Part shown: piece by piece, positions 39,247-48,694 of the stretch
Numbering within the stretch: position 1 is the first letter of the stretch
Layout: every line of letters starts with the position of its first letter
NCBI RefSeq assembly: GCF_000241055.1
Contig: NZ_CM001398.1
Span: 1,413,163 to 1,477,162 of the forward strand
DNA: 64,000 bases
Direction: 5' to 3'
Source of the DNA: Oenococcus kitaharae DSM 17330
GTDB taxonomy: Bacteria; Bacillota; Bacilli; Lactobacillales; Lactobacillaceae
The notes under the pieces: model-generated
Database searches by the model: none
Seen by the model: the letters and a program-made list of their open reading frames with translations, nothing else
What the model was told of the DNA's origin: nothing
Translations under genes and position numbers: made by a program

Positions 39247-40173
39247 CTAACCCAAGAAAAACTCGTCGCGATAGGCAATTTGCAAATCTTGAATATTATC
39301 CCAATACCAATTTAAAAGCCAAGCATATTTCAATAGCACTGACAGAAACGTCTCAGAGTCATTCTTATCAGATACCCGAAAACGCCACTGTGCATGGCCA
39401 ATGCGATCAACAACTTGTGTAAAATATAATTTCAAGCTGCTGTTCAAGTTTAACAAAAAACCATCATCAAGCGCAACAATATCTACTTGATTTGCCTGTG
39501 CTAAAATAAACAACCTATCGCTAACGGCAACTGGCAGATCCGCTTTATTTATTTCTAGCTGAGCGTCATTTTCTGCTTGAATGATATTTAAATCAAGCAC
39601 GAATTGGTCTTCTTGCAATACCTCAGCAAGGTCATTCAGCGCTTTGACAGTTAATTCAAGCTGTCTGCTGCTTAGATGTTTACCAATATCAGATGTAAAA
39701 AGAGCCAATAGCCCATTTGGTTCGATAAAAAACCGCTGATGACGGATATCAAAATATAGGATTCTGATCTGCAGATTTGCTTCTTGCAGATAAAAACCGC
39801 CGGCTGCAATCGCAGCGGGGACAAAGATAAATTCAAAGTTCGGCAGAACACGTGAACGCAATCCTAGAGATAATTTATTTTGGCTATCAAGCGTCGAAAA
39901 AAAATCATTGTTTTTAAAAGAAAGCAGCCTGATAAACAATTGCGACAGCCAAAAGCCATCGTCAAATCGAAATAAAGGTGCAAATTCAGTCAACGGGCCG
40001 GACTGAAGCTGTACAAACATCAACTCTCTGATCGCGAGAATATTATCAACTGGGTTCTTCGCACTTAAAAATTGTTTAAGAGCCCGACTCAAAGCAGCTA
40101 CGCGCCTGCTATCAAGGTCAAGATGCTGTTGAAAAATTGCTAATTGTGCAAGTGATCTGTCCTGATTCGCCAT
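39247..40173 (-). CDS. Hypothetical protein, 308 residues
   Basis: I do not recognise the family. Soluble, no signal peptide or clear membrane helix; aromatic- and leucine-rich (FAPLFRFDDGFWLSQLFIRL, LLKYAWLLNWYWDNIQDL). The start codon shares a base with the stop codon of the 40173-40877 gene, so the two are a co-translated pair. The tRNA-Arg gene lies downstream. Codon use resembles the neighbours and nothing suggests a mobile origin. Confidence 0.72.
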   Translation of the reverse strand: MANQDRSLAQLAIFQQHLDLDSRRVAALSRALKQFLSAKNPVDNILAIRELMFVQLQSGPLTEFAPLFRFDDGFWLSQLFIRLLSFKNNDFFSTLDSQNKLSLGLRSRVLPNFEFIFVPAAIAAGGFYLQEANLQIRILYFDIRHQRFFIEPNGLLALFTSDIGKHLSSRQLELTVKALNDLAEVLQEDQFVLDLNIIQAENDAQLEINKADLPVAVSDRLFILAQANQVDIVALDDGFLLNLNSSLKLYFTQVVDRIGHAQWRFRVSDKNDSETFLSVLLKYAWLLNWYWDNIQDLQIAYRDEFFLG

Positions 40174-40877
40174 TAATTTTCCTTATTTAAGAAGTTCAGA
40201 TAGTCAACATACAGGTGTCCTGCCTGCTCTAAAAAGTGCGAAAAACTGCCAAAATGTTTCTCAATCTGCTCCTGCTCAAGTTCCAAAACCGCTTGTTCCT
40301 TTTGCAGGCGTAAAATTTCGGTCTGATTTTCTTGCATACTCTGTTCGGAAACAATTCCCGGTTTGCCTGCATATATTCGGTTGGCACGATGCAATTCCTT
40401 CAATTGATCATCTCTATTTTGGACAAAAGACGGGTCATCCATGAAATCGCGCAGTTCATTTATAACCGGGTCGTTAAAAATGAATTCAATCCGAATAACA
40501 TCCAAAATACCAAAAGTGCGTGCTGAAGGCCACCTGCCAAATAAGATCTCATAAACACCAGTTTTAACCTCTCTAAAGAAGAAGAAAGGAAAATAAATCT
40601 GGAGATAAGCAAGCAGTTTAGGAACCAAAAATTCGGCCAATTCGGGTTGAATTGTTTCGGTCATGTTGCTTAAAAAATAATTTGGGTCAGCATGCCGCCA
40701 ATGCCTGATTTTTTCGTTAAAGCGCGCAGAATCAAGTAGTTCATAAATCGACAAATAGTCACTTTCGGCAATCGCTTTTTTGATTGATGTCAAATAATCA
40801 ATCTTATTATTAATCAGATTATTCAAAAGCGGGACTTTATTTTCCCCTACTAAATGAAGATTCAACTGTTTTGTCAT
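40173..40877 (-). CDS. Hypothetical protein, 234 residues, C-terminal coiled coil
   Basis: No family recognised. The N-terminal two thirds are mixed and aromatic-rich (LQIYFPFFFFREVKTGVYEI); residues about 180-215 (ILRLQKEQAVLELEQEQIEK) should form a coiled coil. It begins just after the glnA terminator and is translationally joined to the next unknown gene. The predicted ribosome site (AGGG 3 nt before ATG) is poor. Confidence 0.7.
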   Translation of the reverse strand: MTKQLNLHLVGENKVPLLNNLINNKIDYLTSIKKAIAESDYLSIYELLDSARFNEKIRHWRHADPNYFLSNMTETIQPELAEFLVPKLLAYLQIYFPFFFFREVKTGVYEILFGRWPSARTFGILDVIRIEFIFNDPVINELRDFMDDPSFVQNRDDQLKELHRANRIYAGKPGIVSEQSMQENQTEILRLQKEQAVLELEQEQIEKHFGSFSHFLEQAGHLYVDYLNFLNKEN

Positions 40878-40894
40878 ACCCTAATTTTTGCAAA

Positions 40895-40919
40895 GAAAAA
40901 CGCCTTTGAACAGACGTTT
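40895..40919 (-). terminator. Intrinsic terminator after glnA
   Basis: On the minus strand AACGTC-TGTTCAAA-GGCGTT (one U-G pair) followed by TTTTC. Ends the glnRA transcript. Confidence 0.75.
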
Positions 40920-40945
40920 AATAAATATTATTTTCTTTTAAACAA

Positions 40946-42289
40946 TCAGAACGTTTCCAGATACTGATCGAGTTCCCATTTTGAGACCGATGCACGGTAT
41001 GACTGATACTCAAGCTTCTTAGCTTCAACGAATGTGTCGGCAATACGCTTGGAGATAGCAGCCGTAACAACTTCATCACGCTCCAAATTCTGTACAGCTG
41101 CAAGCAGTGTGTCCGGCAAATCTTTAATTCCGGCCTTCTGTCGTTCATCAGCATCCATACGGAAAATGTTTTTATCAACTGAATGCTCAGGAGTAATTTT
41201 CTTTTCAATACCGTCAAGGCCAGAAGCCAAAACGACTGCAAATGCCAAATATGGATTGGCCGTTGGATCTACCATTCGTAATTCCAAACGTGTAGCAGCA
41301 CCACGAGATGCTGGGATACGAACCATCGGTGAACGGTTAGAAGCAGACCAAGCAATATAAACAGGCGCTTCAAATCCAGGCGTCAGACGTTTGAATGAGT
41401 TCACTGTCGGGTTGGTAATTGCGACAAAATTCTCAGCATGCGTCAGCAAGCCGCCTAAGAAATGATAAGCAGTCTCAGATAGGCCTAATTTATCCGTGGG
41501 ATCATCAAAGACATTTTTGCCATCTTTTGAGAGGCTCATATTCGTATGCATACCATTACCATTAATACCTGCAATCGGCTTTGGCATGAAAGTAGCATAA
41601 TAGCCATATTTACGTGCGACTGTCTTGACAATGAGTTTGAAAAGCTGGATATGGTCAGCAGCTGTAACAGCATCCGCATATCTGAAATCAACTTCATGCT
41701 GTCCTGGGGCTACTTCGTGATGGGCAGCTTCAACTTCAAATCCCATCTTTTCCAAAGTCAGAACAATTTCACGACGAACATGTTCTCCAAGATCAAGAGG
41801 CGCCAAATCGAAATAGCCGCCGTTATCATTGAGTTCCATGGTTGGCTTGCCGTCTTCACCGACTTTGAACAAGAAGAACTCTGGCTCAGTACCAACATTG
41901 AAATCAGAAAAGCCGTCTGCCTTCATCTCACGAAGCACACGAATCAAATTATTACGCGGATCGCCCTCAAACACTTCACGACTACTTGTGTAAACATTTG
42001 CGACAATCATCGCAACCTTACCATCGTGTTCGCCAGTCATTGTGTCCGGCAAAATCTTAAAGGTATCCAAATCAGGATACAAGTACATATCAGACTCTTC
42101 AATTCGAACAAAGCCATCGATAGAAGATCCATCAAACAATAAATTATTGTCAAGAACCGTGTCAAGTTCGCTGACGGGAATTTCAACATTTTTAATCATG
42201 CCGAAGACATCCGTAAACATGACTCTTAAGAAATCGACACCTTCTTCTTTAACTGCTTCTTTTATTGCTGCTTTCGTTAATTTTGCCAT
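40946..42289 (-). CDS. glnA: Glutamine synthetase type I
   Basis: Makes glutamine from glutamate, ammonia and ATP. 447 residues, the GSI-alpha (Gram-positive) length. Motifs: [20 protein letters not shown] near 50, EPEFFLF near 135, [15 protein letters not shown] near 190, [10 protein letters not shown] near 246 and the [15 protein letters not shown] loop near 325. There is no adenylylation-site insertion, as usual for this type. The glnR stop and glnA start share one base, so the pair is co-translated and under GlnR. Confidence 0.98.
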   Translation of the reverse strand: MAKLTKAAIKEAVKEEGVDFLRVMFTDVFGMIKNVEIPVSELDTVLDNNLLFDGSSIDGFVRIEESDMYLYPDLDTFKILPDTMTGEHDGKVAMIVANVYTSSREVFEGDPRNNLIRVLREMKADGFSDFNVGTEPEFFLFKVGEDGKPTMELNDNGGYFDLAPLDLGEHVRREIVLTLEKMGFEVEAAHHEVAPGQHEVDFRYADAVTAADHIQLFKLIVKTVARKYGYYATFMPKPIAGINGNGMHTNMSLSKDGKNVFDDPTDKLGLSETAYHFLGGLLTHAENFVAITNPTVNSFKRLTPGFEAPVYIAWSASNRSPMVRIPASRGAATRLELRMVDPTANPYLAFAVVLASGLDGIEKKITPEHSVDKNIFRMDADERQKAGIKDLPDTLLAAVQNLERDEVVTAAISKRIADTFVEAKKLEYQSYRASVSKWELDQYLETF

Positions 42290-42621
42290 TAATGCTTTTC
42301 CAACCTTCCGATTTTCAAAAATTCGTTTTCCAAAGAATGAACAAAATCTTTCTTCTCATCACGCCGGCTATTCACGCGATTCGTCTCATAAAGACTATGA
42401 ATATCCTTCAGGCTATCCCCAGACTCCATCATTGTACGAATCTCGATTAAACGCTCGACGTCATTTAAAGAAAAACGCCTTTGTCCACCTTTACCTCTTT
42501 TCGTAGTAAGCAAATCCTGACTTTCGTAATAGCGAATTTGTCTATCAGAAAGATTCGTCAGTGCGCGAACCGTACTGATGGGTAAAATCGCTAAATCTTT
42601 TTTTAATCGCTCATCAATCAT
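42289..42621 (-). CDS. glnR: MerR-family nitrogen regulator GlnR
   Basis: 110 residues: N-terminal MerR winged helix ([20 protein letters not shown], then [20 protein letters not shown]) and a short C-terminal tail through which feedback-inhibited glutamine synthetase normally acts. It represses glnRA under nitrogen excess. A perfect GlnR box lies upstream at its own promoter. Confidence 0.95.
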   Translation of the reverse strand: MIDERLKKDLAILPISTVRALTNLSDRQIRYYESQDLLTTKRGKGGQRRFSLNDVERLIEIRTMMESGDSLKDIHSLYETNRVNSRRDEKKDFVHSLENEFLKIGRLEKH

Positions 42622-42646
42622 TTCTTACTAAGAATATCTAACTAAA

Positions 42647-42687
42647 ATTATAGCCGCCTTTCGGGAAAAATGTTAGGAAAACTGACA
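42647..42687 (-). promoter_or_regulatory. glnRA promoter with GlnR box
   Basis: TGTTAGGAAAACTGACA (42671-42687, read on plus) fits the GlnR/TnrA operator TGTNA-N7-TNACA. On the minus strand TATAAT (42652-42647) is the -10; the -35 position (around 42670-42676) falls inside the operator, consistent with repression by blocking RNA polymerase. Confidence 0.85.
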
Positions 42688-42692
42688 TTGGT

Positions 42693-43463
42693 CTATGACT
42701 GGTTGAATTTTTTAACAATATCAATGATTTTTTGACTGTTTTTGGCAGTTTGTATCGCATCAAACCACTGAATATCCGGAAACTGGTTCTTAAAAAAAGT
42801 TAATTGGCGTTTAGCGTAATGGCGTGTATTTTGTTTAATCAATTCTTTTGTCCGGTCCAGGGACTGATTTCCGAAAAAATAATCCTTGAACTCGCGATAA
42901 CCAATCGCTTTTTTCGACTGAAAATCCCCCGGTAACATCAGCAGTTTCTCAGCTTCTTGAGGAAGTCCTTGCTGGAACATCAGGTCGACACGCCGATTAA
43001 TCCGGTCATATAAAATTTCTCTCGGCATTGTCAGACCGATCAAAAGCCCCTGATAAAGACGGTTTTCAATACCTGCTTTCGATGGAACAATTGGATGACT
43101 TTGATCAGCTAAGCGACGATCACCGATCACTGTCTGCACAAAAAAACCGGAACCGCCAACCAAAATGGGAAGCTGCCCCTTGCTAGAAAGTCCTGCGATT
43201 TTTTGTCGCGCGTCAATCATAAATTCGTGCGCGTTATAACTTTCATCTGCATTCTTAATATTGATGAAGGAATGTTTAACTTCGGACAGTTCCTCAGCCG
43301 TTGGTTTGGCACTGCCGATATCCAGCCCACGAAAAATCTGAACCGCATCTGTTGAAATGACCTCTGTTTTTAGGGCTTTAGCGATTTTGATACCAAGGGC
43401 TGTCTTCCCGCTAGCGGTAGGCCCTAAAACAACGACAATCTTTTGTTTGCTGTCAAGATTCAT
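42693..43463 (-). CDS. miaA: tRNA dimethylallyltransferase MiaA, short form lacking most of the insertion domain
   Basis: Adds the isopentenyl group at A37 of tRNAs reading UNN codons. Start at the ATG 43463 (the 43505 frame begins inside glpQ). 256 residues against about 300-315 usually. The P-loop GPTASGKT (14-21), STDAVQIFRGLDIGSAKPT, GGSGFF (103-108), LIGLTMPREILYDRI and the C-terminal RHYAKRQLTFFKNQ are present. What is missing lies between GGSGFF and LIGLTM: 33 residues remain where relatives have roughly 85-90, and the conserved HPND..R.IRALE segment is gone. That part forms the helical domain that grips the anticodon stem. The frame itself is intact. Confidence 0.9.
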   Translation of the reverse strand: MNLDSKQKIVVVLGPTASGKTALGIKIAKALKTEVISTDAVQIFRGLDIGSAKPTAEELSEVKHSFINIKNADESYNAHEFMIDARQKIAGLSSKGQLPILVGGSGFFVQTVIGDRRLADQSHPIVPSKAGIENRLYQGLLIGLTMPREILYDRINRRVDLMFQQGLPQEAEKLLMLPGDFQSKKAIGYREFKDYFFGNQSLDRTKELIKQNTRHYAKRQLTFFKNQFPDIQWFDAIQTAKNSQKIIDIVKKFNQS

Positions 43464-44208
43464 ATATTCCCTGGATTTTATCCCGTAATAAAGTTGCACG
43501 GGCAACCTGGTTCGTAATCACTGCTGAAAGAGGCTGTCTAAAGGCCCTTTCAAGATAACGCTGATCGTCCACCACCCAGGGAATGAACTTTTGTCCCCGA
43601 TTAAAGTATTTCAGAAGCAAACGATTCAGTGCAAAACGGAGATCCAAATTGATATGTTGGATTCTGTCTGCATGACAAGCAAAAAAATCTTTTGGATTCG
43701 GAATAAAAGAGAGGCGGTCTATATGTAAACGGGCATCTAAGTGATAAAGTTTCTGCAAAGTCTTGGGGTTAAAGGATTGAAATATGGTCGACCACGCACC
43801 CTGATGTTCTCGGCTTATTGCTAAAGCGTGTTCCTCAATGCCTGGATAATCAACATGGTCCGTCTTTAATTCAATTAGGAGCAGACCCTTGTAATTGATA
43901 GTGGCCAGCCAGTCGAGAAAATCTGAAAAACGCATGATTTGTAATCCCCTAAAACGTTCAGAAAACCAACTGCCAAAGTCCAAAGCTTGTAATTGCGCCA
44001 AAGTCATATCTTTGACATAACCCTGCCCATTAGAAGTTCGATCAACCTTCTCGTCATGAATGATGACCAATTCACCATCGGCAGTCATATGCAAATCAAT
44101 TTCCAAGCCATCAATCGGGTATTTTAAAGCCGCCTTAAAACTTGGCAGCGTATTTTCCGGCGCAACCAGTTTATAACCACGATGCGCAAAGACTAAAGTA
44201 TTCACCAA
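43453..44208 (-). CDS. Glycerophosphodiester phosphodiesterase
   Basis: 251 residues of the GDPD family, which hydrolyses glycerophosphodiesters to glycerol-3-phosphate and an alcohol. FAHRGYKLVAPENTLPSF (catalytic His and the HRG...ENT motif) at the N-terminus, GLEIDLHMTADGELVIIHDE (metal-binding Glu and Asp, second His) near 35. No signal peptide, so cytoplasmic. The start is uncertain: the frame opens with TTG 44208 followed by GTG 44205 and neither has a clear ribosome site. It overlaps miaA by 11 bp. Confidence 0.9.
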   Translation of the reverse strand: MVNTLVFAHRGYKLVAPENTLPSFKAALKYPIDGLEIDLHMTADGELVIIHDEKVDRTSNGQGYVKDMTLAQLQALDFGSWFSERFRGLQIMRFSDFLDWLATINYKGLLLIELKTDHVDYPGIEEHALAISREHQGAWSTIFQSFNPKTLQKLYHLDARLHIDRLSFIPNPKDFFACHADRIQHINLDLRFALNRLLLKYFNRGQKFIPWVVDDQRYLERAFRQPLSAVITNQVARATLLRDKIQGIYES

Positions 44209-44241
44209 ATCAGAATACCATGGATTTCTTTTCTTGGAAAA

Positions 44242-45501
44242 CTACTTCCGTACCTCGCCGTGGCCGAAAACTTCATACTTGTAGCTTGTGAGAGCTTTAA
44301 GACCCATCGGGCCTCTGGCATGAAGCTTTTGTGTGCTGATACCAATTTCTGATCCGAAACCAAATTCAAAACCATCTGTAAAACGTGTGGATGCATTTAG
44401 CATCACTACAGCGGCATCGATATCATTCATAAAAGCAGCGGCATGTGCGGGGTCTTGAGTCAGAATTGCTTCAGTGTGATGAGTCGTATGTTTGCTAATC
44501 CAGGAAATGGCCTCGTCCAGGCTGCCCACTATGTGAACAGCCATAATCAAATCGTTATACTCTGTATCCCAATCCTCAACACTTGCTGGAATAAGAGTCG
44601 GGTCCAGCTGCAATGCCTGTGCATCAGCACGAATTTCAACACCGGCCGTTTTCAATTCACTAACAATTTTGGGAAGAAACTCTTTAGCGATATCTTTATG
44701 GATCAAGAGCTTTTCGGCAGCATTGCACACTGCTGGGCTTTGTGTCTTGGCATTGAGAATAATTCTAATAGCCTGCTGCTGGTCTGCCGATTCATCAACA
44801 AAAATATGATCGTTGCCAGCACCGGTCTCGATTACAGGCACACTCGCATTCTCGACCACATGATTAATAAATTGACGTGATCCTCGAGGAATCAAAACAT
44901 CTACAAAGCTTCTGGCATGCAAGAGCTCATCGACCGATGCATGGCTGTTATCTGAAATCAACTGAACCATGTCCGGATTATAACCAAGCTGTGAGATGGT
45001 CTCTCTTAAGATGTGTGCCAAAAAGCTATTTGTCTGGATTGCTTCTTTACCGCCACGCAAAATGACTGCATTAGCCGACTTGACAGCTAGTGCCGCAGCA
45101 TCGATTGTGACATTCGGCCGAGCTTCGTAAATCATCGCCACCACTCCGAGCGGCACGATTTTTTTCAAAATTTTAAACCCAGCCGCGGCCTGCCATTCTT
45201 GGTCTCTGCCAGCGAGCGGATCGCCTATTTTAATAAGTGCGTGCAATGAGTCTACGATATAAGCGATTTTTTTTGAATCCAGTGCCAGTCTGTTTTGCAT
45301 AGCCAGTGTTAAATCATGATGATGCTCGTCTAATTCTTGTTGATTAACTCGCAGAATTTCTGTCTTGTTTGCCAAAATTGCATCCGCAAAAGCACCTAAA
45401 ATCGCATTTCTCTCAGCAAAACTCAGGCGAGCTAAACTAAGAGCCGCTGTTTTGGCTCGCTGCCCAATATCAATCATTTGTGTATGCAATATGTCATTCA
45501 T
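44242..45501 (-). CDS. proA: Glutamate-5-semialdehyde dehydrogenase (gamma-glutamyl phosphate reductase)
   Basis: Second step of proline synthesis, NADPH-dependent. 419 residues with the family's VPLGVVAMIYEARPNVTID region near 115 and the catalytic Cys in SPAVCNAAEKLLIH near 255. It overlaps proB by 8 bp and follows it, giving the order proC-proB-proA. Confidence 0.97.
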   Translation of the reverse strand: MNDILHTQMIDIGQRAKTAALSLARLSFAERNAILGAFADAILANKTEILRVNQQELDEHHHDLTLAMQNRLALDSKKIAYIVDSLHALIKIGDPLAGRDQEWQAAAGFKILKKIVPLGVVAMIYEARPNVTIDAAALAVKSANAVILRGGKEAIQTNSFLAHILRETISQLGYNPDMVQLISDNSHASVDELLHARSFVDVLIPRGSRQFINHVVENASVPVIETGAGNDHIFVDESADQQQAIRIILNAKTQSPAVCNAAEKLLIHKDIAKEFLPKIVSELKTAGVEIRADAQALQLDPTLIPASVEDWDTEYNDLIMAVHIVGSLDEAISWISKHTTHHTEAILTQDPAHAAAFMNDIDAAVVMLNASTRFTDGFEFGFGSEIGISTQKLHARGPMGLKALTSYKYEVFGHGEVRK

Positions 45502-46294
45502 GGCTGAACAAAGTACCGATTTCCTTGCCAGAAAGTGCTGTCAAAATGTCCGCAGGCTGAGACCCGGATAGCAGCAGCATTTCTTTATCATGCTTTAATA
45601 ATAACTCAGCTGCATTTAATTTAGTCCGCATGCCGCCTTTCCCTAAATCACTCTTGCCTGAGGAAAGAGCCAAAATGTGATCATCAACAGATTTAACTTG
45701 ATAAATTTTTTTAGCATCAGAAAATAGATGCGGATTTTTATCATAAAGGCCATCCACATCCGACAAAATAATCAAGGCATCGGCATCAATGGCGTTGGCA
45801 ACCATCGCGGCCAGACGATCATTGTCGCCAAATGAATGCTTATGATCCATCTCATCAACAGCAATCACGTCATTTTCATTAATAATCGGAATAGCGTTCA
45901 ATTGCAGTAGTTCACCCAAGGCGTTCAACATGTTATCCAGCATCTTTGGATTATCAAAAACATCGTAGGTGAGGAGAATTTGACCAGTCAGCTGGTGATA
46001 AAAAGCGAAGGTCTGGTTGTAAATGGCCATCAAATTTGCCTGTCCAATTGCAGCCAAAGCTTGTTGTTCCGGGATGGCAGCCGGTCTTTTTTTAAGTCCC
46101 AATTGATTCAAAGCGACACCGATAGCACCAGAGGTAACAAAGATCACCTCTTTACCAGAATTCCTCAATGCACAAAGTGTCTGCACAAGCTGACCAATGA
46201 CAGGCAGATTGATCTTGCCGTTTTTTAAAACTATCGTCGATGTGCCAACTTTGACGACAATCCTTTTCCAATCTTTGCTCCTATTTTTGACCAT
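45494..46294 (-). CDS. proB: Glutamate 5-kinase
   Basis: First step of proline synthesis. 266 residues from the ATG at 46294 (RIVVKVGTSTIVLKNGKINL; later INENDVIAVDEMDHKHSFGDN and KGGMRTKLNAAELL). It consists of the amino-acid-kinase domain only; the C-terminal PUA domain found in Bacillus and E. coli enzymes is absent, which is common in lactic acid bacteria. Ten extra N-terminal codons in the longer frame lie inside proC. It overlaps proC by 14 bp. Confidence 0.95.
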   Translation of the reverse strand: MVKNRSKDWKRIVVKVGTSTIVLKNGKINLPVIGQLVQTLCALRNSGKEVIFVTSGAIGVALNQLGLKKRPAAIPEQQALAAIGQANLMAIYNQTFAFYHQLTGQILLTYDVFDNPKMLDNMLNALGELLQLNAIPIINENDVIAVDEMDHKHSFGDNDRLAAMVANAIDADALIILSDVDGLYDKNPHLFSDAKKIYQVKSVDDHILALSSGKSDLGKGGMRTKLNAAELLLKHDKEMLLLSGSQPADILTALSGKEIGTLFSHE

Positions 46295-47057
46295 AACCAG
46301 CCGTTTTTTTAATCGCTTTTTCAATCACGCCCACAAAATTGTCAGCTTCAAAAGAAGCAACACCTAAAGCAGTGCTGCCGCCGGGTGATGCTACAGCTTT
46401 AATGACCTGGTCAGGCTGCTGACTGCCCTTTTGAATGGCGGCCATCGATCCCAAAACCATATCTGCTGCAATTTTGAGGCTATCTTTCTCTGAAAGCCCA
46501 AGCTTGATTCCGGACAGCTGCAGTCCTTTTAAGAACAGAGCAGCAAAAGCGGGACCGGAGCCGGCAATCGCGGAAAAAGCTGGGAACAATTCTTCGGACA
46601 GTTCTGTTAGCGACCCGATCTTGGCAAAAAATGTGTCCACCAACTGTCTATCGTGATCACTTGCAGAAGGTGCCGCCACAACAGCTGTGGTTGATCTATT
46701 AAATTCAGCATTGATATTAGGCATGGCGCGCACAATTCTGGCATCAGGCAATAGGCTTTGCAGCTGAGAAACAGTGGTTGAACCCAATAAAGAGACAACC
46801 AGACTATTGGCAAATTTTTCTGGGCCAATCGCGTGTATGATCGTACTGAGCTGCTGCGGCAAGAAGGCAAAAATGAGCAAATCTGATTTTTCAATCAGTT
46901 CATTTGCAGAAACGGAAACAACACCAATCTCAGTAGATAATTGTTGTGCGGAATGCGGTGAACTAACCAAAATTTTTTCCGGGGAGACGCCGCTTTTAAT
47001 TAGCCCCTTAATCATTGTCGCAGCTAAATGTCCGGCACCCAAAAAACCGTAAATCAT
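46281..47057 (-). CDS. proC: Pyrroline-5-carboxylate reductase
   Basis: Last step of proline synthesis. 258 residues: Rossmann motif GFLGAGHLAATMIKGL at the N-terminus, RAMPNINAEFNRSTTAVVAA near 113, and SPGGSTALGVASFE near 226. It starts 9 bp after the DUF711 gene, in the same direction. With proB and proA it gives a full glutamate-to-proline pathway. Confidence 0.96.
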   Translation of the reverse strand: MIYGFLGAGHLAATMIKGLIKSGVSPEKILVSSPHSAQQLSTEIGVVSVSANELIEKSDLLIFAFLPQQLSTIIHAIGPEKFANSLVVSLLGSTTVSQLQSLLPDARIVRAMPNINAEFNRSTTAVVAAPSASDHDRQLVDTFFAKIGSLTELSEELFPAFSAIAGSGPAFAALFLKGLQLSGIKLGLSEKDSLKIAADMVLGSMAAIQKGSQQPDQVIKAVASPGGSTALGVASFEADNFVGVIEKAIKKTAGYGQK

Positions 47058-47066
47058 ATAACCTCC

Positions 47067-48410
47067 TTAGTTTTTAAATGAATGGATCGGAGCAGGGATG
47101 TGCCCTCCTCGACTAATAAATTTCTCTGAAGATCGATTGATGACAGGCATAATCGGCGCACGGCCTAGCAACCCGCCAAAATCAATTTCGTCACCAACAC
47201 CTTTGCCTGGAACTGGAATCACACGTACGGCTGTGGTCTTATTGTTTTGCACACCAATGGCTGCCTCGTCAGCAATCATAGCGGAAATAGTCGCGGCAGG
47301 TGTGTCGCCCGGAATGGCTATCATATCAAGGCCAACAGAACAAACAGCCGTCATCGCCTCTAACTTGCTGATTGTTAGTGTACCGGCAACTGCTGCATCA
47401 ATCATGCCGGCATCTTCCGAAACAGGAATAAAGGCACCGCTTAAGCCGCCAACCCGCTGGCTGGCCATGACGCCGCCTTTTTTGACAGCATCATTTAACA
47501 GCATTAAGGCAGCAGTCGTGCCCTGCGTGCCGACTTGTTCGAGTCCAATTTCCTCCAAAACTTCGGCAACCGAATCGCCGCGCGCTGGTGTTGGTGCAAG
47601 ACTTAAATCAACAATACCAAATGGGACACCAAGTTTTTGAGCAGTCAAAGTACCAATCAGCTGCCCAATCCGCGTGATTTTAAAAGCCGTTGTCTTAATT
47701 TTTTCAGCTACGACGTCAATCGGCTGATCGCGAACCGTTTCCAAAGCACGTTTAACAACACCAGGTCCAGAGACACCGACATTAATCACAGCATCATCTT
47801 CTGAAACACCGTGGAAGGCACCAGCCATAAAAGGATTGTCTTCGACAGCATTAGCAAAAACAACCAGTTTGGCATTTGCAAGCGGGTCCTTTTCGGCAAT
47901 TTCTTTGATCGTCTCGCCCATCTTACGAATGGCATTCAAATTGATGCCTGCTTTGGTTGAAGCAACATTAATACTAGACATCAACAAATTAGTTTCCGAA
48001 AGGACCTCCGGTAAACTTTCAATCAGCATTTGTTCACTGGGTGTTGTGCCCTTTTGAATCAGGGCCGAATAACCGCCGATAAAGTCAACGCCCACATCAG
48101 CTGCCGCACGATCCAAACTATGTGCGATAGCAAGCAAGCCTTCATAATCAGAGTTCCCGGCCAGCAGTGAGATTGGCGTCACAGAAATTCGTTTGTTAAC
48201 AATAGGAACACCGAAATCCCGCTCCAATTGCTGGGCGGTTGCAACCAAACGGCCGGCTTTGTCGATGATTTTCTTGTAAACTTTTTCAGCAGTCTGTTGA
48301 CCATTTGCGCCGATACAATCTAATAAAGAAAGGCCCATTGTGACAGTCCGGATATCAAAATGTTCTTCAGAAATCATCTGGATTGTTTCATTAATTTTTT
48401 TTATGTCCAT
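47067..48410 (-). CDS. DUF711 (UPF0210/PFL) family protein
   Basis: 447 residues from the ATG at 48410, which has GGGGAA just upstream; a TTG five codons earlier is the alternative. The family is distantly related to glycyl-radical enzyme folds but its activity is unknown. Conserved-looking parts include [14 protein letters not shown] near 28, [13 protein letters not shown] near 215 and [20 protein letters not shown] near 280. No glycyl-radical motif is obvious. It is paired with an ACT-domain gene, as in most genomes that have it. Confidence 0.92.
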   Translation of the reverse strand: MDIKKINETIQMISEEHFDIRTVTMGLSLLDCIGANGQQTAEKVYKKIIDKAGRLVATAQQLERDFGVPIVNKRISVTPISLLAGNSDYEGLLAIAHSLDRAAADVGVDFIGGYSALIQKGTTPSEQMLIESLPEVLSETNLLMSSINVASTKAGINLNAIRKMGETIKEIAEKDPLANAKLVVFANAVEDNPFMAGAFHGVSEDDAVINVGVSGPGVVKRALETVRDQPIDVVAEKIKTTAFKITRIGQLIGTLTAQKLGVPFGIVDLSLAPTPARGDSVAEVLEEIGLEQVGTQGTTAALMLLNDAVKKGGVMASQRVGGLSGAFIPVSEDAGMIDAAVAGTLTISKLEAMTAVCSVGLDMIAIPGDTPAATISAMIADEAAIGVQNNKTTAVRVIPVPGKGVGDEIDFGGLLGRAPIMPVINRSSEKFISRGGHIPAPIHSFKN

Positions 48411-48421
48411 AAGTTCCCCGG

Positions 48422-48694
48422 TCAAATTTGTGAGATTGAATTGAAGATTTCTTCTCTTTGAATGTGTACAGACACCCCAAGTGCATCACCAGTCTGTTTC
48501 AGACTATTTTGCAAATCATCAAATTGTGCATCAATTTCAGTGACATCAATGAGCATACTCATCGTGAAGATGGTATCCATCAAAGTCTGGGAAACATCGA
48601 GAATATTGGCTTGTTTTTCAGCTAATGTTTTTGAAACGCCTGCAATAATACCGGGGCGGTCCTTACCAATAACCGTCACCACTGCTCTTTTCAT
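48422..48694 (-). CDS. ACT domain protein (UPF0237)
   Basis: 90 residues, a single ACT domain preceded by the typical [20 protein letters not shown]. Such domains bind small ligands, often amino acids. It lies directly before the DUF711 gene and overlaps folD by 4 bp; the ACT-DUF711 pairing suggests it senses a ligand for that protein, which is inference. Confidence 0.94.
   Translation of the reverse strand: MKRAVVTVIGKDRPGIIAGVSKTLAEKQANILDVSQTLMDTIFTMSMLIDVTEIDAQFDDLQNSLKQTGDALGVSVHIQREEIFNSISQI

Noticed and set aside
41546-42142. 198-codon plus-strand frame opposite glnA
   Set aside because: Antisense shadow of a strongly conserved gene; composition is non-protein-like.
44202-44396. Short minus-strand frame between proA and glpQ
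   Set aside because: It overlaps the proA end in another frame and has no family similarity.
47098-47640. 180-codon plus-strand frame opposite the DUF711 gene
   Set aside because: It mirrors the codon pattern of a conserved minus-strand gene and has no ribosome site or recognisable motif.
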